A stretch of DNA of 64,000 nt, from positions 2,647,501-2,711,500 of the forward strand of contig NZ_CP054140.1 in NCBI RefSeq assembly GCF_016446285.1, written 5' to 3'. Positions within the stretch are counted from its first letter, which is position 1, and every line of letters begins with the position of its first letter. The notes under the pieces are model-generated. The model was not told the origin of the DNA. It searched no databases and saw only the letters and a list, made by a program, of their open reading frames with translations. The position numbers and the translations under genes were made by a program. This document shows, in pieces, positions 54,747 to 64,000 of the stretch. The stretch comes from Desulfobulbus oligotrophicus (GTDB taxonomy: Bacteria > Desulfobacterota > Desulfobulbia > Desulfobulbales > Desulfobulbaceae).

Positions 54747-55922
54747 ATGACCCGCAACATCCTCAAGCTGAACATCTTTGCCGCACTTAAGATGATGCTC
54801 TTTCCCATGGCGATCATCACCCTGTTCTGGAAGGATCAGATCGGTCTGTCGCTGACGGAAATCCTGCTGATCAACGTCTTTTTTTCAGGCGCCAGCCTGA
54901 TCATGGAGTACCCCTCCGGCTATATCAGCGACCACCTCGGCTATCGCCGCTCGCTTCTCATTGCCTGTGGTTTTGGTCTGATCGGCTGGGGTGCCTACCT
55001 CTTTGCCCAAAACTTCTGGCATGTGGTCGGCGCTGAACTGCTGCTCGGCGTCAGTCACGCCTTTATAAGCGGTTCCGACAATGCTCTGCTGTATGAGACC
55101 CTGCGAGCAGACGGGCAAACCGAACTGTACACCCGCTGCGACGGCCGAATGGCAGGATGGGCGCAGATTGGCGAGGCAGGCGGGGCCCTCTGTGCCGGGC
55201 TTCTGTATGTAGCCAACCCTCTTTTGCCCTTTATGATCCAGATCGGCGTATGGGTGGTTGCCCTGGCCGTGGTCCTGACTCTTCAGGAACCTGAGGGGGA
55301 AAAAAGACCGCACATCAGTTCACATGTTAAAGAGGCGTTTCGTATCAGCCGTTACTGCTTTGTTGAACAAAAACGGGTTCGGGCAACCATGGTTTTCGGC
55401 GTACTGCTCAGCCTGGCCTCTTTCTATCCGGTCTGGCTGGTGCAACCGTTCATGCAGCAGTGCGCCGTACCACTGGCCTGGTTTGGACCGATCTGGGCCG
55501 GTGCCAACCTCACCGTTGCCTTCTGTGCCTATCACAGCCACTGGGTGCTTGCCAGGGTCGGGATCAAACGAATCTACCTGCTGTTCATCGGCCTGATTGT
55601 GCTGGCCTTTCTGGGTCTGGGGCTGACGACGATGCTCGGCAGTTTTCTGTTCTACTATCTCCTGACAGCGATGCGCGGCCTGCAGGGACCGATTATCCGC
55701 AGTTTTCTCCAGCAGGAGGCCTCCCGGTACATGCGAGCCAGTCTTCTCAGCCTGCACAGCCTGCTGTTTCGGGTAGGCTATGTGGCCACTGGCCCGGCCA
55801 TCGGCTGGATCAGTGACACCAGCGGCCTGCAGACAGCCTTTGTCGTCCTGGCCGGCGGCTTTGCCCTGACCCTGCCCCTGGCCTTCCGCAGTTTTCTTCA
55901 TCACCACAGGGAGATCAGCTGA
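54747..55922 (+). CDS. MFS transporter
   Basis: The 391-residue protein has 12 predicted membrane segments. The loop 2-3 motif GYISDHLGYRRSLLIA matches the MFS signature (G-x3-D-x2-G-x-R-x). Residues LLGVSHAFISGSDNALLYET are typical of one branch of drug-efflux-like MFS carriers. No neighbour suggests a substrate. The start lies on ATG 54747, with a weak ribosome binding site. Confidence 0.85.
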   Translation: MTRNILKLNIFAALKMMLFPMAIITLFWKDQIGLSLTEILLINVFFSGASLIMEYPSGYISDHLGYRRSLLIACGFGLIGWGAYLFAQNFWHVVGAELLLGVSHAFISGSDNALLYETLRADGQTELYTRCDGRMAGWAQIGEAGGALCAGLLYVANPLLPFMIQIGVWVVALAVVLTLQEPEGEKRPHISSHVKEAFRISRYCFVEQKRVRATMVFGVLLSLASFYPVWLVQPFMQQCAVPLAWFGPIWAGANLTVAFCAYHSHWVLARVGIKRIYLLFIGLIVLAFLGLGLTTMLGSFLFYYLLTAMRGLQGPIIRSFLQQEASRYMRASLLSLHSLLFRVGYVATGPAIGWISDTSGLQTAFVVLAGGFALTLPLAFRSFLHHHREIS

Positions 55923-56103
55923 CGGTCATACCTGTCTATTGACACGACAAGAAGCAACAAGAGCGCACGCTCTCCTGTCCACTGCCCAGGATCCTATTCC
56001 GACCACCGGTCATACGACTCAGGATTCATCTCTCTCTTTCTGCAGCACATCGCCACGGTGAAGGCGAAGAACCCGACCATCCCGGACCCGATCGACTGTC
56101 TAC

Positions 56104-56424
56104 TTACGACGGTGTGGCAAACTTCAAACCAATGATTCCGGCAACAATAAGGCCGACACTGAAGAGGCGCGCAAAGTTGGTCGGCTCTTCAAAAAGGACA
56201 ATACCCAACACCACAGTGCCTACAGCGCCGATACCCACCCAGACCGCGTAGGCGGTTCCCAATGGCAAGGACTTCATGGCAATGCCCAGCAGCCACAGAC
56301 TGATAAGCATGGACACCATGGTCCAGACAGTGGGCCATAACCGGGAAAAACCCTCTGTGTACTTCAATCCGACTGCCCAGCCGGTTTCAAAGAACCCTGC
56401 AACAGTAAGAATAAGCCAAGACAT
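56104..56424 (-). CDS. gdx: SMR-family guanidinium exporter (Gdx/SugE)
   Basis: The start chosen is ATG 56424 (MSWLILTVAGFFETGWAVGL) behind AAAGGA; the frame upstream of this lies in the riboswitch. The 106-residue product has four membrane helices, with Glu13 (AGFFETGWAVGLK) as the conserved SMR proton/substrate carboxylate; the following GWAVGLKYTEGF and GTAYAVWVGIGAVGTVVLGI match the SugE/Gdx subgroup rather than EmrE. It exports guanidinium in exchange for protons as a dimer. The guanidine-II riboswitch just upstream confirms the substrate by context. Confidence 0.93.
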   Translation of the reverse strand: MSWLILTVAGFFETGWAVGLKYTEGFSRLWPTVWTMVSMLISLWLLGIAMKSLPLGTAYAVWVGIGAVGTVVLGIVLFEEPTNFARLFSVGLIVAGIIGLKFATPS

Positions 56425-56444
56425 ATCTTTTCCTTTCACAGATG

Positions 56445-56490
56445 TCGAGGTCGTCCCCGATAGAGATTGGAGCGGTGAGGTCGTCCCCAC
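56445..56490 (-). promoter_or_regulatory. Guanidine-II (mini-ykkC) riboswitch
   Basis: Read on the minus strand there are two hairpins with identical loops. Hairpin 1 is GTGGGG ACGA CCTCAC (56490-56475), and hairpin 2 is TCGGGG ACGA CCTCGA (56460-56445), 14 bases apart. Paired stem-loops with ACGR loops are the definition of the guanidine-II riboswitch, in which each loop binds guanidinium and the two loops dock. The second hairpin lies about 20 bases before the gdx start and its ribosome binding site, so translational control is likely: guanidine would turn on the exporter. Confidence 0.92.
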
Positions 56491-56609
56491 TTCCGTTATC
56501 TGACCTGGTCGGTTTTCTGTCGCTCAGAACCGTCCCCCCAGGAGGCGATCAGCTCTTTGTCCGGTACCGCCTGCATGCTCTGACAAAATGAACACCTTTT
56601 TCTTTGCTC

Positions 56610-57317
56610 TTAAAGAAACAGAACTGTTTGCTGCAAAAGATGCGGAAGCAGTACTTTTGTTATCCGCATATATCCCATCCTGCTCAGGTGCAACCCGTCG
56701 GTTGTGTACTCTTCTTTCAAGAGTCCGTCTGCATCAACAAGATGGGAGTACAGATCAACATACCCGGCATTGTACTTCTGCGAGAGCACCTGCAACTGAT
56801 CGTTGACTTGCTGTATCCGTTCCAGAGGACGGCTGTCCAGGTAGCCGTCCCGAACCGGCAGCACACTGCATACAAGAACCGGGATATTTTGTTCCGATGC
56901 TCTGCCCAGCATGTCATCCATACTCGCTGTGATCCTCTCAACCGACCGGCCGTTACCGATATCATTTGTACCGATGAGCATGACCAGTAACTTCGGCTGT
57001 AGACTGAGCACATCCTGATCAAACCGATGCACAGCCCTTTCAGCCCAATCCCCCCCCACACCCCGGTTGAGAATGGGCAGTGCTCCAAAGGACGGGGCCA
57101 TCCACCAGAGAGTAATCTGCGAGTCGCCGAAAAACACGATCACATTATCGTCATATACCTCATTCCTGGTCAGGGTCTGCTCATGGCGGATATTGTTGAT
57201 AATCCCGTGATGCCGATCCCGAAATTCAAACATCTTCCAGGTGGTCAGTGAAAACCCAACCGAGAGAAGAACAAAAGCAACAACAACCAGAAGGTGAACA
57301 ACCTTTATTCGTTTCAT
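56610..57317 (-). CDS. SGNH/GDSL-family hydrolase with N-terminal membrane anchor
   Basis: The 235-residue protein begins with a signal anchor (VVHLLVVVAFVLLSVGFSL). The catalytic blocks are VIVFFGDSQI with Ser66 (block I), NRGVGGDW with the oxyanion Gly (block II), IGTNDIGNG with Asn (block III) and TTDGLHLSRMGY with the Asp-His pair (block V). It would hydrolyse an ester on the outer face of the inner membrane, such as a lipid or acetylated glycan. It ends about 190 bp upstream of the riboswitch in the same direction. Confidence 0.85.
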   Translation of the reverse strand: MKRIKVVHLLVVVAFVLLSVGFSLTTWKMFEFRDRHHGIINNIRHEQTLTRNEVYDDNVIVFFGDSQITLWWMAPSFGALPILNRGVGGDWAERAVHRFDQDVLSLQPKLLVMLIGTNDIGNGRSVERITASMDDMLGRASEQNIPVLVCSVLPVRDGYLDSRPLERIQQVNDQLQVLSQKYNAGYVDLYSHLVDADGLLKEEYTTDGLHLSRMGYMRITKVLLPHLLQQTVLFL

Positions 57318-57497
57318 GAGATCTCTCTCCTGATGTCCCTTAGAGATACCCCCTCTTGTTTCGATTATGGATGCCGGCGGTGATACTACCTTACATGCTC
57401 TATACAGCAGTGCTCATTTTTTACAGAACTGTGCACACAACCAGTCTGGACGCTTACTCCGGTCGGGGATGGTTCAACAGGGCACACTCCTGAACCG

Positions 57498-58943
57498 TCA
57501 CTCGCCATACCACTGCCTGCTGCGGATATTCTGCAGCTGCCAGGGGTTCTGAACATCAAGTTTTTCCGGAAAATACTTGCCCCGACCATCAAGCGGTGTC
57601 CATTCGGTGTACTCCCCGACCATGGGACCCAAGTAGGGTATTGCCATGGCCAGACAGTCTTCAAAATCCAGATCTTCCGGTTCAACCACGCCTCGGCAGG
57701 GATGACGGACAGCCCAGACAATGGCGGCAATCGCACCGGCCACCACCTGCATGGTGGTGGCATTGGCATAGGCTACATGTTGTCGTGCCTGGGTGATGGT
57801 CAGTTGCGAGCCGTACCAGTAGGCGTTTCGTTCATGTCCGGCCAGCAAAACACCCAGCTCATCCATGCCCTCAACAATATCCACCCCAAGGAGCCGGGAA
57901 AAGGGCTGCCGTACCCAGCCGCTGCCCTCCAGCTCCAGGGCGGAAAGCATACCATCATCACAGGGATGGTAAACAAACATCACACTCGGCCGATATAAAA
58001 ACGTCTCCCCAGCACGAATTGACAGATAATCGGCAATAGCCAGCACTTCGTCATGGGTGACAATCATTCCCTGAAAGCCACCGATCGAGGGAACCCAGCT
58101 GCGGGCAAAGGTACTGGCACCCGGGCGTTGCAGATAAAAGGTGCCGGAACCCGGGCGGTGTTCACGTGCGCCTCGGGGCCGCCGTTTCTCAAAAGTGCCG
58201 ATGGACAGCTCAGCCGGTTGCATCAGCTCGTCCACAAATCCGTCTATAGACCAGGTATTGATAAATTCACCCTGCCGCTTTGGCCGTTGACTGGCCTGCG
58301 TGTCACGTTCTGAAATCTGAATCGTGCATACCCCGAGAGCCTGAGCAAGACGGGCCCACTCTTCACGTGTAGAGGGTGTTGGTGTGTTGTTGCCGACCAT
58401 TGCCCTGACATCTAAGAGTGCACGCTTGACAAAATGGGAGACCAGCCCGGGATTGGCACCGTGATCAACCACTGCGGTCGGGGAATCAGGACCTAACTCC
58501 TTGGCAAGCTCTAAAACCTGGGTACGGATAACGTAGTTGGTTCGTTCCTCCAGTTCCAGCATGGGATTGTCAAACACATCCGGCCATGGTTCTATGGAGG
58601 TGTCAACGTACAGTGCCCCGACCTCAGCACAGTACCGAATCAGATCAATACTGGAGACACCCACTGAAACGTTCAACAGAAGATCACCCCGGCGGATATG
58701 ATTTTTCAGTATCTTCCGATAATTGCCTGGAGTCAGATTGCAGTGAATAAACTGTACACCGCTTTGCCGGGCAAGGCGCCGGCCGGCTTCATCAGCGGCA
58801 AGAACAGTCATCCGACTGTAAATATCCTCAAGATGTCGACCAAGAACCGGCAGCACAGCCTGACCGATACTCCCGCAACCGATCATTACAAGACGGCCTG
58901 CAAAAACTGAAGATGATAGTAGTTCAGGTGGTGGTGTCGTCAT
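57498..58943 (-). CDS. hss: Homospermidine synthase
   Basis: The 481-residue protein has an N-terminal NAD-binding site FAGRLVMIGCGSIGQAVLPV, then LLNVSVGVSSIDLIRYCAE, YVDTSIEPWPDVFDNP and VVDHGANPGLVSHFVKRALL, all characteristic of bacterial homospermidine synthases within the saccharopine-dehydrogenase-like superfamily. It builds sym-homospermidine from putrescine in an NAD-dependent reaction in the cytoplasm. Length is normal for the family. There is no adjacent polyamine gene. Confidence 0.92.
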   Translation of the reverse strand: MTTPPPELLSSSVFAGRLVMIGCGSIGQAVLPVLGRHLEDIYSRMTVLAADEAGRRLARQSGVQFIHCNLTPGNYRKILKNHIRRGDLLLNVSVGVSSIDLIRYCAEVGALYVDTSIEPWPDVFDNPMLELEERTNYVIRTQVLELAKELGPDSPTAVVDHGANPGLVSHFVKRALLDVRAMVGNNTPTPSTREEWARLAQALGVCTIQISERDTQASQRPKRQGEFINTWSIDGFVDELMQPAELSIGTFEKRRPRGAREHRPGSGTFYLQRPGASTFARSWVPSIGGFQGMIVTHDEVLAIADYLSIRAGETFLYRPSVMFVYHPCDDGMLSALELEGSGWVRQPFSRLLGVDIVEGMDELGVLLAGHERNAYWYGSQLTITQARQHVAYANATTMQVVAGAIAAIVWAVRHPCRGVVEPEDLDFEDCLAMAIPYLGPMVGEYTEWTPLDGRGKYFPEKLDVQNPWQLQNIRSRQWYGE

Positions 58944-59513
58944 CTTTTCTTCACGCTCTCCTATGTTGTCCCTGAAATCGTCAAACCTTTGCTATAGGAT
59001 ACCCTTTGCAGCCGGTTCCGGCGGGTGGTGGGCAGACAGCCGCAGAGCAGACCGTAACCCTGGACTTTTAGCAGAAGATAGGACCATAAATGTCCATCAA
59101 AGGCAAGGACAGCCTCAAAAGAGACCGACCCGGTCAGGCCCCTCACCCAGGGCCGGCGTGCAGCCGTATTAACGGGTGTCTGGTGCATTGGGAGAGTGAG
59201 GGTTGTCTGACGGGCATGATATCCATGAACCTGGCTGAGCATCTAAACCGGAGCACCTGGTTTGCATCACCCCTTTATACTTTCTTTTGCACAGTCCTGG
59301 AAAAACAACCCTCAATCGGCATTCTGTGGTAGGTAGGGAGTGTACACTTCTTTGATCTGACATGTTATTTTTTCTTGACAAAGAGGAGCCATATCGATCA
59401 GTTTAAAAAACATCACCTTTTATTTATCACTATCTTATCCGGAGGATCCCGACCCAAAGCATTCCCAGTCATAAACAAAAAACTCTATATGCCACAAACA
59501 AAAGGAGGACGTG
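58944..59513. other. Intergenic region upstream of hss and fdnGHI
   Basis: This 570 bp stretch holds the divergent promoters of hss and the formate dehydrogenase operon. TTGACA at 59375-59380 is a possible -35, but no well-spaced -10 follows. AAAGGAGG at 59501-59508 is the fdnG ribosome binding site. I looked for a molybdenum-cofactor riboswitch, as expected for such operons, and did not find one I could support. Small frames inside show no recognised protein. Confidence 0.45.
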
Positions 59514-62500
59514 ATGCGCACCAATAGACGGCAATTTCTAAAAATCTGTGCAGCGGCGGCCGGTGGCTCCAGTATGGCGACCCTGGGTTTTACCCCTGAC
59601 CACGCCAAAGCCGAAGTCCGTGCATTCAAACTCACCCGCGCCACCGAAACCCGTAACACCTGTCCGTACTGCTCTGTAGGATGTGGCCTGCTTGTCTACA
59701 GCTTGGGCGACACCTCACACAACGCTCCTCCAGAAATCATCCACATTGAAGGTGATCCGGATCATCCGGTCAACCGCGGGACCCTGTGTCCGAAAGGTGC
59801 AGGTCTCCTCGACTTCATTCACAGCCCCAACCGCCTGAAGTATCCGGAGTACCGTGCTCCCGGCAGCAAACAGTGGCAGCGCATCAGCTGGGAGGAAGCC
59901 TTCAGTCGCATCGCAGCTCTGATGAAACAGGACCGGGATGCCAACTTTCTTGCCACCAACGAACAGGGACAAACAGTCAACCGCTGGACCTCGACCGGTT
60001 TTCTTGCCGCCTCTGCCTCCAGTAATGAAACCGGTTACCTGACCCATAAAATTGCCCGGAGCTTAGGCCTGCTGGCCTTTGACAATCAAGCCCGGGTCTG
60101 ACACGGTCCAACGGTGGCAAGTCTTGCCCCCACGTTCGGCCGCGGCGCCATGACCAACCACTGGGTCGACATCAAGAACGCCGACCTTGTTCTCATAATG
60201 GGCGGTAATGCCGCCGAAGCACACCCCTGCGGCTTTAAATGGGTTACTGAAGCCAAGGCCCATCGCAAGGCCAAACTGATTGTTGTTGATCCACGGTTCA
60301 CCCGCTCTGCTGCTGTGGCGGATATGTATGCACCACTTCGGGCGGGTACCGATATTGCTTTTCTCGGCGGCGTCATCAACTATCTGCTCAGCACCAACAC
60401 CATTCAGCACGAGTACGTCAGAAATTACACAGACTTCTCCTTCCTGGTAAAAGAAGACTTCACCTTTAAAGACGGACTGTTCAGTGGCTATAACCCGGAA
60501 AAGCGTTCCTACACCAGGACAAGCTGGGGATACCAGCTCGGTGACGACGGCTATGTCCGGACAGACCCGACCCTGCAGCACCCGCGCTGTGTCTATCAGT
60601 TGCTGAAAAAACACTACAGCCGCTACACGCCGGAGATGGTGTCCACTATCTGCGGCACACCAAAAGAGGATTTTCTCACCGTATGCGAGGCTATTGCCAA
60701 AACCGCTGCCCCTGACAAGACCATGACCATCATGTATGCCCTGGGCTGGACCCAGCACTCCCAGGGATCACAGATGATCCGCACCGGAGCCATGGTCCAG
60801 CTGCTGCTCGGCAACATCGGTGTTCCCGGTGGCGGTATGAATGCACTTCGCGGCCACTCCAATATTCAGGGACTTACCGATCTTGGGTTGCTGTCAAATC
60901 TGCTGCCCGGTTACCTGACGCTGGCACGTGATAACGAACAGAGTTATCAAACCTATCTGCAGGCAAGGGCCTTCAAACCGCTCCGGCCGGGACAGATGAG
61001 CTACTGGCAGAATTACGGTAAATTCTTTGTCAGCCTCATGAAATCCTGGTATGGCTCGGCCGCAACCACAGAGAACAACTGGTGTTTTGACTGGCTGCCG
61101 AAACTCGACAAAGAGTACGATATCCTGCAGGTCTTCGAGAACATGCACAACGGCACGGTCAACGGATATATCTGCCAGGGGTTCAACCCGCTGGCCTCAG
61201 CTCCCTGCAAGGTCAAAGTGGCCGGTGCCATGGCCAAGCTTAAATTCATGGTGGTGATCGATCCGCTGGCAACCGAGACCTCGGAATTCTGGCAGAACCA
61301 TGGTGAGTACAATGATGTTGATCCCGCCACCATCCAGACCGAGGTGTTCCGCCTGCCCTCCACCTGTTTTGCCGAAGAAGACGGTTCTCTGGTCAACTCA
61401 GGACGCTGGCTGCAGTGGCACTGGAAGGCCGCGGCACCACCGGGTGAGGCCAAAAGTGATCAGGCCATCATGGCCGGTATCTTCCTCAGACTGCGCGCAC
61501 TCTACCAGCAAAACGGCGGCGTTTTTCCCGAACCGATCCTCAATCTGACCTGGAATTATCGACAACCGGAAAGTCCATCTCCAGAGGAGCTGGCCCGGGA
61601 GTTCTCCGGAACGGCAGTGACGGATATGGCCGATCCCAAGGAACCGGATAAGCACCTGTTTAAAGCCGGCCAACAGCTCAACGGCTTCGCCGAACTGCGG
61701 GATGACGGCTCCACTGCCTGCGGCTGCTGGCTTTTTTCAGGCAGCTGGTCGGAAAAGGGTAATCTGATGGCCCGTCGTGACAATGCCGATCCATACGGCA
61801 TCGGCCAGACTCTGAACTGGGCCTTTTCGTGGCCCGCCAACCGACGGATCCTGTACAACCGTGCCTCCTGCGATCTCACCGGTAAACCCTTTGATCCAAA
61901 ACGGACGTTGATCGCCTGGGATCCGGTCAGGGCAGCATGGTCTGGTGCTGATATCCCGGATTTCAATGCCCTGTCAGCCCCGGAAAACGGTATGGGCCCA
62001 TTCATCATGAACCCGGAAGGCGTTGCCCGCTTCTTTGCGGTTGACAAGATGGCCGAAGGCCCGTTTCCGGAACACTACGAACCCTTTGAATCACCTCTGG
62101 ATGTCAATCCACTGCATCCGCACAACAGTACCGCCAGGGCCAATCCGGCGGCACGCGTGTTCACCGGCGACTGGGAGAGCTTCGGCACAGCCGACCAGTT
62201 CCCCCATGTCTGCACCACCTACCGGCTGACCGAGCACTTTCATTTCTGGACAAAGCATGCCGCACTCGATGCCATCCTGCAGCCGGAACAGTTTGTCGAG
62301 ATCGGTGAAGATCTGGCCAAAGAACTGGGAGTCAAGGCCGGTGACAGTGTACGGGTCCGATCCAAGCGAGGATTTATAGTGGCTGCAGCTGTGGTGACCA
62401 AACGCATCCGTTCCCTGCAGATCAACGGCAAAACAGTCCATACTGTGGGTGTTCCGATCCATTGGGGATTCCTGGGTCTGACTAAAAACGGCTACATCAC

Positions 62501-62585
62501 CAATACGCTGACCCCGTTTGTCGGCGATGCCAATACCCAGACACCGGAATTCAAATCATTCCTCGTGGCCATTGAAAAGGTGTAA
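59514..62585 (+). CDS. fdnG: Formate dehydrogenase-N alpha subunit, selenoprotein
   Basis: The start chosen is ATG 59514, five bases after AAAGGAGG (an in-frame GTG is at 59511). In-frame TGA at 60099-60101 is read as selenocysteine 196 (QARV-Sec-HGPTVASL); this is the active-site position of E. coli FdnG (Sec196). Total length is 1023 residues. A twin-arginine signal RTNRRQFLKICAAA sends the folded protein to the periplasm. NTCPYCSVGCG with a later Cys holds a [4Fe-4S] cluster, and the rest is the bis-MGD molybdopterin/tungsten domain. It oxidises periplasmic formate and sends electrons through FdnH and FdnI to quinone. The C-terminus (VHTVGVPIHWGFLG) is complete. Confidence 0.96.
60099..60136 (+). 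promoter_or_regulatory. Selenocysteine codon and SECIS hairpin within fdnG
   Basis: Right after the UGA (60099-60101), GGCAA (60116-60120) and TTGCC (60124-60128) form a stem around the loop GTC, and AACG (60110-60113) pairs with CGTT (60133-60136) to extend it. Bacterial SECIS elements lie just 3' of the UGA, with a GGUCU- or AGUCU-type apical loop recognised by SelB; the loop here reads AGTCT if the top pair is open. Hence SelA/SelB/SelC must be encoded elsewhere in the genome. Confidence 0.85.
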
Positions 62586-62596
62586 GGAGGTGAATC

Positions 62597-63469
62597 ATGG
62601 CACTGCAATCCCTTGATATCAGAAGACGCTCCGCCACCACCACGCCATCACCCCAGGCGCGGACCACCCTGGAAATAGCCAAACTGATCGACATCTCTAA
62701 ATGTATCGGCTGTAAGGCCTGTCAGGTCGCCTGTATGGAGTGGAACGACCTGCGGGATACTGTCGGCACCAATCGGGGTGTATATGACAACCCGGCTGAT
62801 CTCTCGGCCCAGTCGTGGACCGTGATGCGCTTTGCCGAGGTTGAACCCGACCCCGGCCGTCTTGAATGGCTGATCCGCAAGGACGGCTGTATGCACTGCT
62901 CAGATCCGGGTTGCCTTAAATCCTGCCCTGCTCCAGGGGCGATTATTCAGTACAGCAACGGGATTGTCGACTTTCATCAGGAGGCCTGCGTGGGCTGCGG
63001 CTACTGTATTATCGGCTGTCCATTCAATATCCCCCGGCTCTCGGCAACCGACAACAAGGCGTACAAGTGTACGCTGTGCTCGGATCGGGTGGCTGTGGGC
63101 CGTGAACCGGCCTGTGCCAAGACCTGCCCCACCGGTGCAATCCTGTTCGGCGCAAAAGAGGACCTGCTCGAACACAGCGCCGGTCGCATTGCCGATCTGA
63201 AAGAACGTGGCTACCGGAATGCCGGCCTGTACAATCCCCCGGGCGTGGACGGCACCCATGTGATGTATGTGCTGCAACACGCCGACCGGCCCGAACTGTA
63301 CAGCGGGCTGCCCAGTGATCCGGGCATCAGCCCGCTGGTTGTTCTCTGGAAGGATATTGCGAAAACCGTGATGGGCATCGGTTTAGGCGCAGCCATTGTC
63401 GGCGGTGTCGTCCATTTTCTGACCCAGGGACCAAACGAGATCAACGAGGAAGAGGAGGAAACGCTATGA
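62597..63469 (+). CDS. fdnH: Formate dehydrogenase-N beta subunit (4x[4Fe-4S])
   Basis: The 290-residue protein has four cysteine groups for [4Fe-4S] clusters: [16 protein letters not shown] (about residue 36), [34 protein letters not shown] and CTLCSDRV...[12 protein letters not shown]-terminal membrane helix ([19 protein letters not shown]) anchors it to the periplasmic face near FdnI. It lies 11 bp after fdnG with an AAGGAGG site, and ends in a 4-base overlap with fdnI. Confidence 0.95.
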   Translation: MALQSLDIRRRSATTTPSPQARTTLEIAKLIDISKCIGCKACQVACMEWNDLRDTVGTNRGVYDNPADLSAQSWTVMRFAEVEPDPGRLEWLIRKDGCMHCSDPGCLKSCPAPGAIIQYSNGIVDFHQEACVGCGYCIIGCPFNIPRLSATDNKAYKCTLCSDRVAVGREPACAKTCPTGAILFGAKEDLLEHSAGRIADLKERGYRNAGLYNPPGVDGTHVMYVLQHADRPELYSGLPSDPGISPLVVLWKDIAKTVMGIGLGAAIVGGVVHFLTQGPNEINEEEEETL

Positions 63470-64000
63470 GCAGACAACAAATGATCCTGCGGCACTCCAC
63501 CGGCGAACGGCTTAACCACTGGCTGGTGGCCATCCTGTTCATCCTGACCGGTCTCTCCGGGCTCGGTTTTTTTCACCCCGCCTTCTACTGGCTGACCAGC
63601 CTGTTCGGCGGCGGGACCTGGGCGCGTATTCTGCACCCTTTCTTTGGTGTGATCTTAGCACTCTGCTTTCTTGTCTTAGTGGCACGGGTATGGAAAGACA
63701 ACCGCATCACCTCTGCTGACTGGCAATGGTTCAAACATCTGGGTGAGTTTCTGCGCAACAGACCAGCAGGTATTCCGGCCATCGGCAAGTACAACTTAGG
63801 TCAAAAACTCCTCACCAGAGTGCTGCTGTTGTGCATCCTCGTGCTGCTGGCTTCCGGATTTCTTCTCTGGCAGCCGTGGTTTGCGCCCGAATTTTCCATT
63901 GAGATGCGACGCATAGCAGCTGTGGTACATGCCTTTACCGCCTTTGTCATCCTGCTCTGCTTCATCGTGCACGTGTACGCCGCCTACTGGACCCGTGGGG
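63466..64000 (+). CDS. fdnI: Formate dehydrogenase-N gamma subunit (cytochrome b556), 3' end cut by window edge
   Basis: The frame starts at ATG 63466, overlapping the fdnH stop as ATGA, and stays open to the window end (178 codons). It starts [19 protein letters not shown], whose His residues and RxxHW match the first haem-binding helix of FdnI-type cytochromes b. Later [13 protein letters not shown] and [19 protein letters not shown] carry further candidate haem ligands. It takes electrons from FdnH and reduces quinone in the inner membrane. The C-terminus lies outside. Confidence 0.92.
   Translation, partial: MSRQQMILRHSTGERLNHWLVAILFILTGLSGLGFFHPAFYWLTSLFGGGTWARILHPFFGVILALCFLVLVARVWKDNRITSADWQWFKHLGEFLRNRPAGIPAIGKYNLGQKLLTRVLLLCILVLLASGFLLWQPWFAPEFSIEMRRIAAVVHAFTAFVILLCFIVHVYAAYWTRG

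Noticed and set aside
58944-59513. Molybdenum-cofactor riboswitch upstream of fdnG
   Set aside because: GC-rich segments near 59010-59170 looked suggestive, but the conserved core could not be matched.
59514-60101. fdnG read as a truncated pseudogene ending at UGA 60099
   Set aside because: The UGA matches the known selenocysteine site and is followed by a SECIS hairpin and an unbroken frame.

Overview
The window looks like a chromosomal segment of a sulfur-metabolising anaerobe of the Desulfobacterota, most likely Desulfobulbales. This is an inference from gene content and protein style: a selenocysteine-containing formate dehydrogenase-N operon, homospermidine synthase, Cys-rich sensor kinases, small ferredoxins and a fused ADP-forming acyl-CoA synthetase/acetyltransferase. 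No rRNA or tRNA gene was seen. GC content is moderate and looks similar along the window, so nothing stands out as an obviously recent foreign insert.

Positions 1-9450 hold housekeeping and stress genes: a membrane sulfatase-fold phosphotransferase cut by the window edge, a divergent pair for potassium homeostasis (K+ channel with two RCK domains; K+/H+ antiporter), a tandem universal stress protein, a flavodoxin-fold reductase, an SrkA-type kinase and a small lipoprotein.

Positions 9707-30847 are a defence island, all on the plus strand. It begins with four tightly packed genes: a small unknown protein, a sigma-70-like protein, an HxxxCxxC anti-sigma-like protein, and a Lon-like Ser-Lys protease with no AAA+ ATPase. 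About 100 bp later come csx20 (candidate ring nuclease), a truncated CARF remnant, cas6, a CARF-HEPN csx1 and a complete type III-A module csm1(cas10)-csm2-csm3-csm4-csm5. A 26-repeat CRISPR array follows. An adaptation operon closes the island: a TPR protein, a CRISPR-associated primase-polymerase (CAPP), cas1 and cas2. The arrangement resembles cyclic-oligoadenylate-triggered proteolysis of an anti-sigma factor (CalpL/CalpT/CalpS), but the protease has no recognisable SAVED or CARF sensor. This is the best candidate here for an undescribed system.

Positions 30900-47000 hold a PilZ protein, the NAD-salvage pair pncB-pncA, arfB, a metallo-beta-lactamase-fold lipase-like protein, a large BarA-like hybrid kinase followed by an outer-membrane barrel and a small phosphate-binding-like periplasmic protein, an Fsr-type MFS exporter, a PhnD-like lipoprotein overlapping a Cys-rich sensor kinase, and a polytopic membrane protein.

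Positions 47189-64000 hold the acyl-CoA synthetase/GNAT fusion, a ferredoxin, an Lrp-like ligand-binding protein, a P2A-type cation ATPase, a ferredoxin-nitroreductase, an MFS transporter, an SMR guanidinium exporter preceded by a guanidine-II riboswitch on the same strand, an SGNH hydrolase, homospermidine synthase, and fdnGHI. In fdnG an in-frame UGA at 60099 is read as selenocysteine, followed by a SECIS hairpin. fdnI is cut by the window end.
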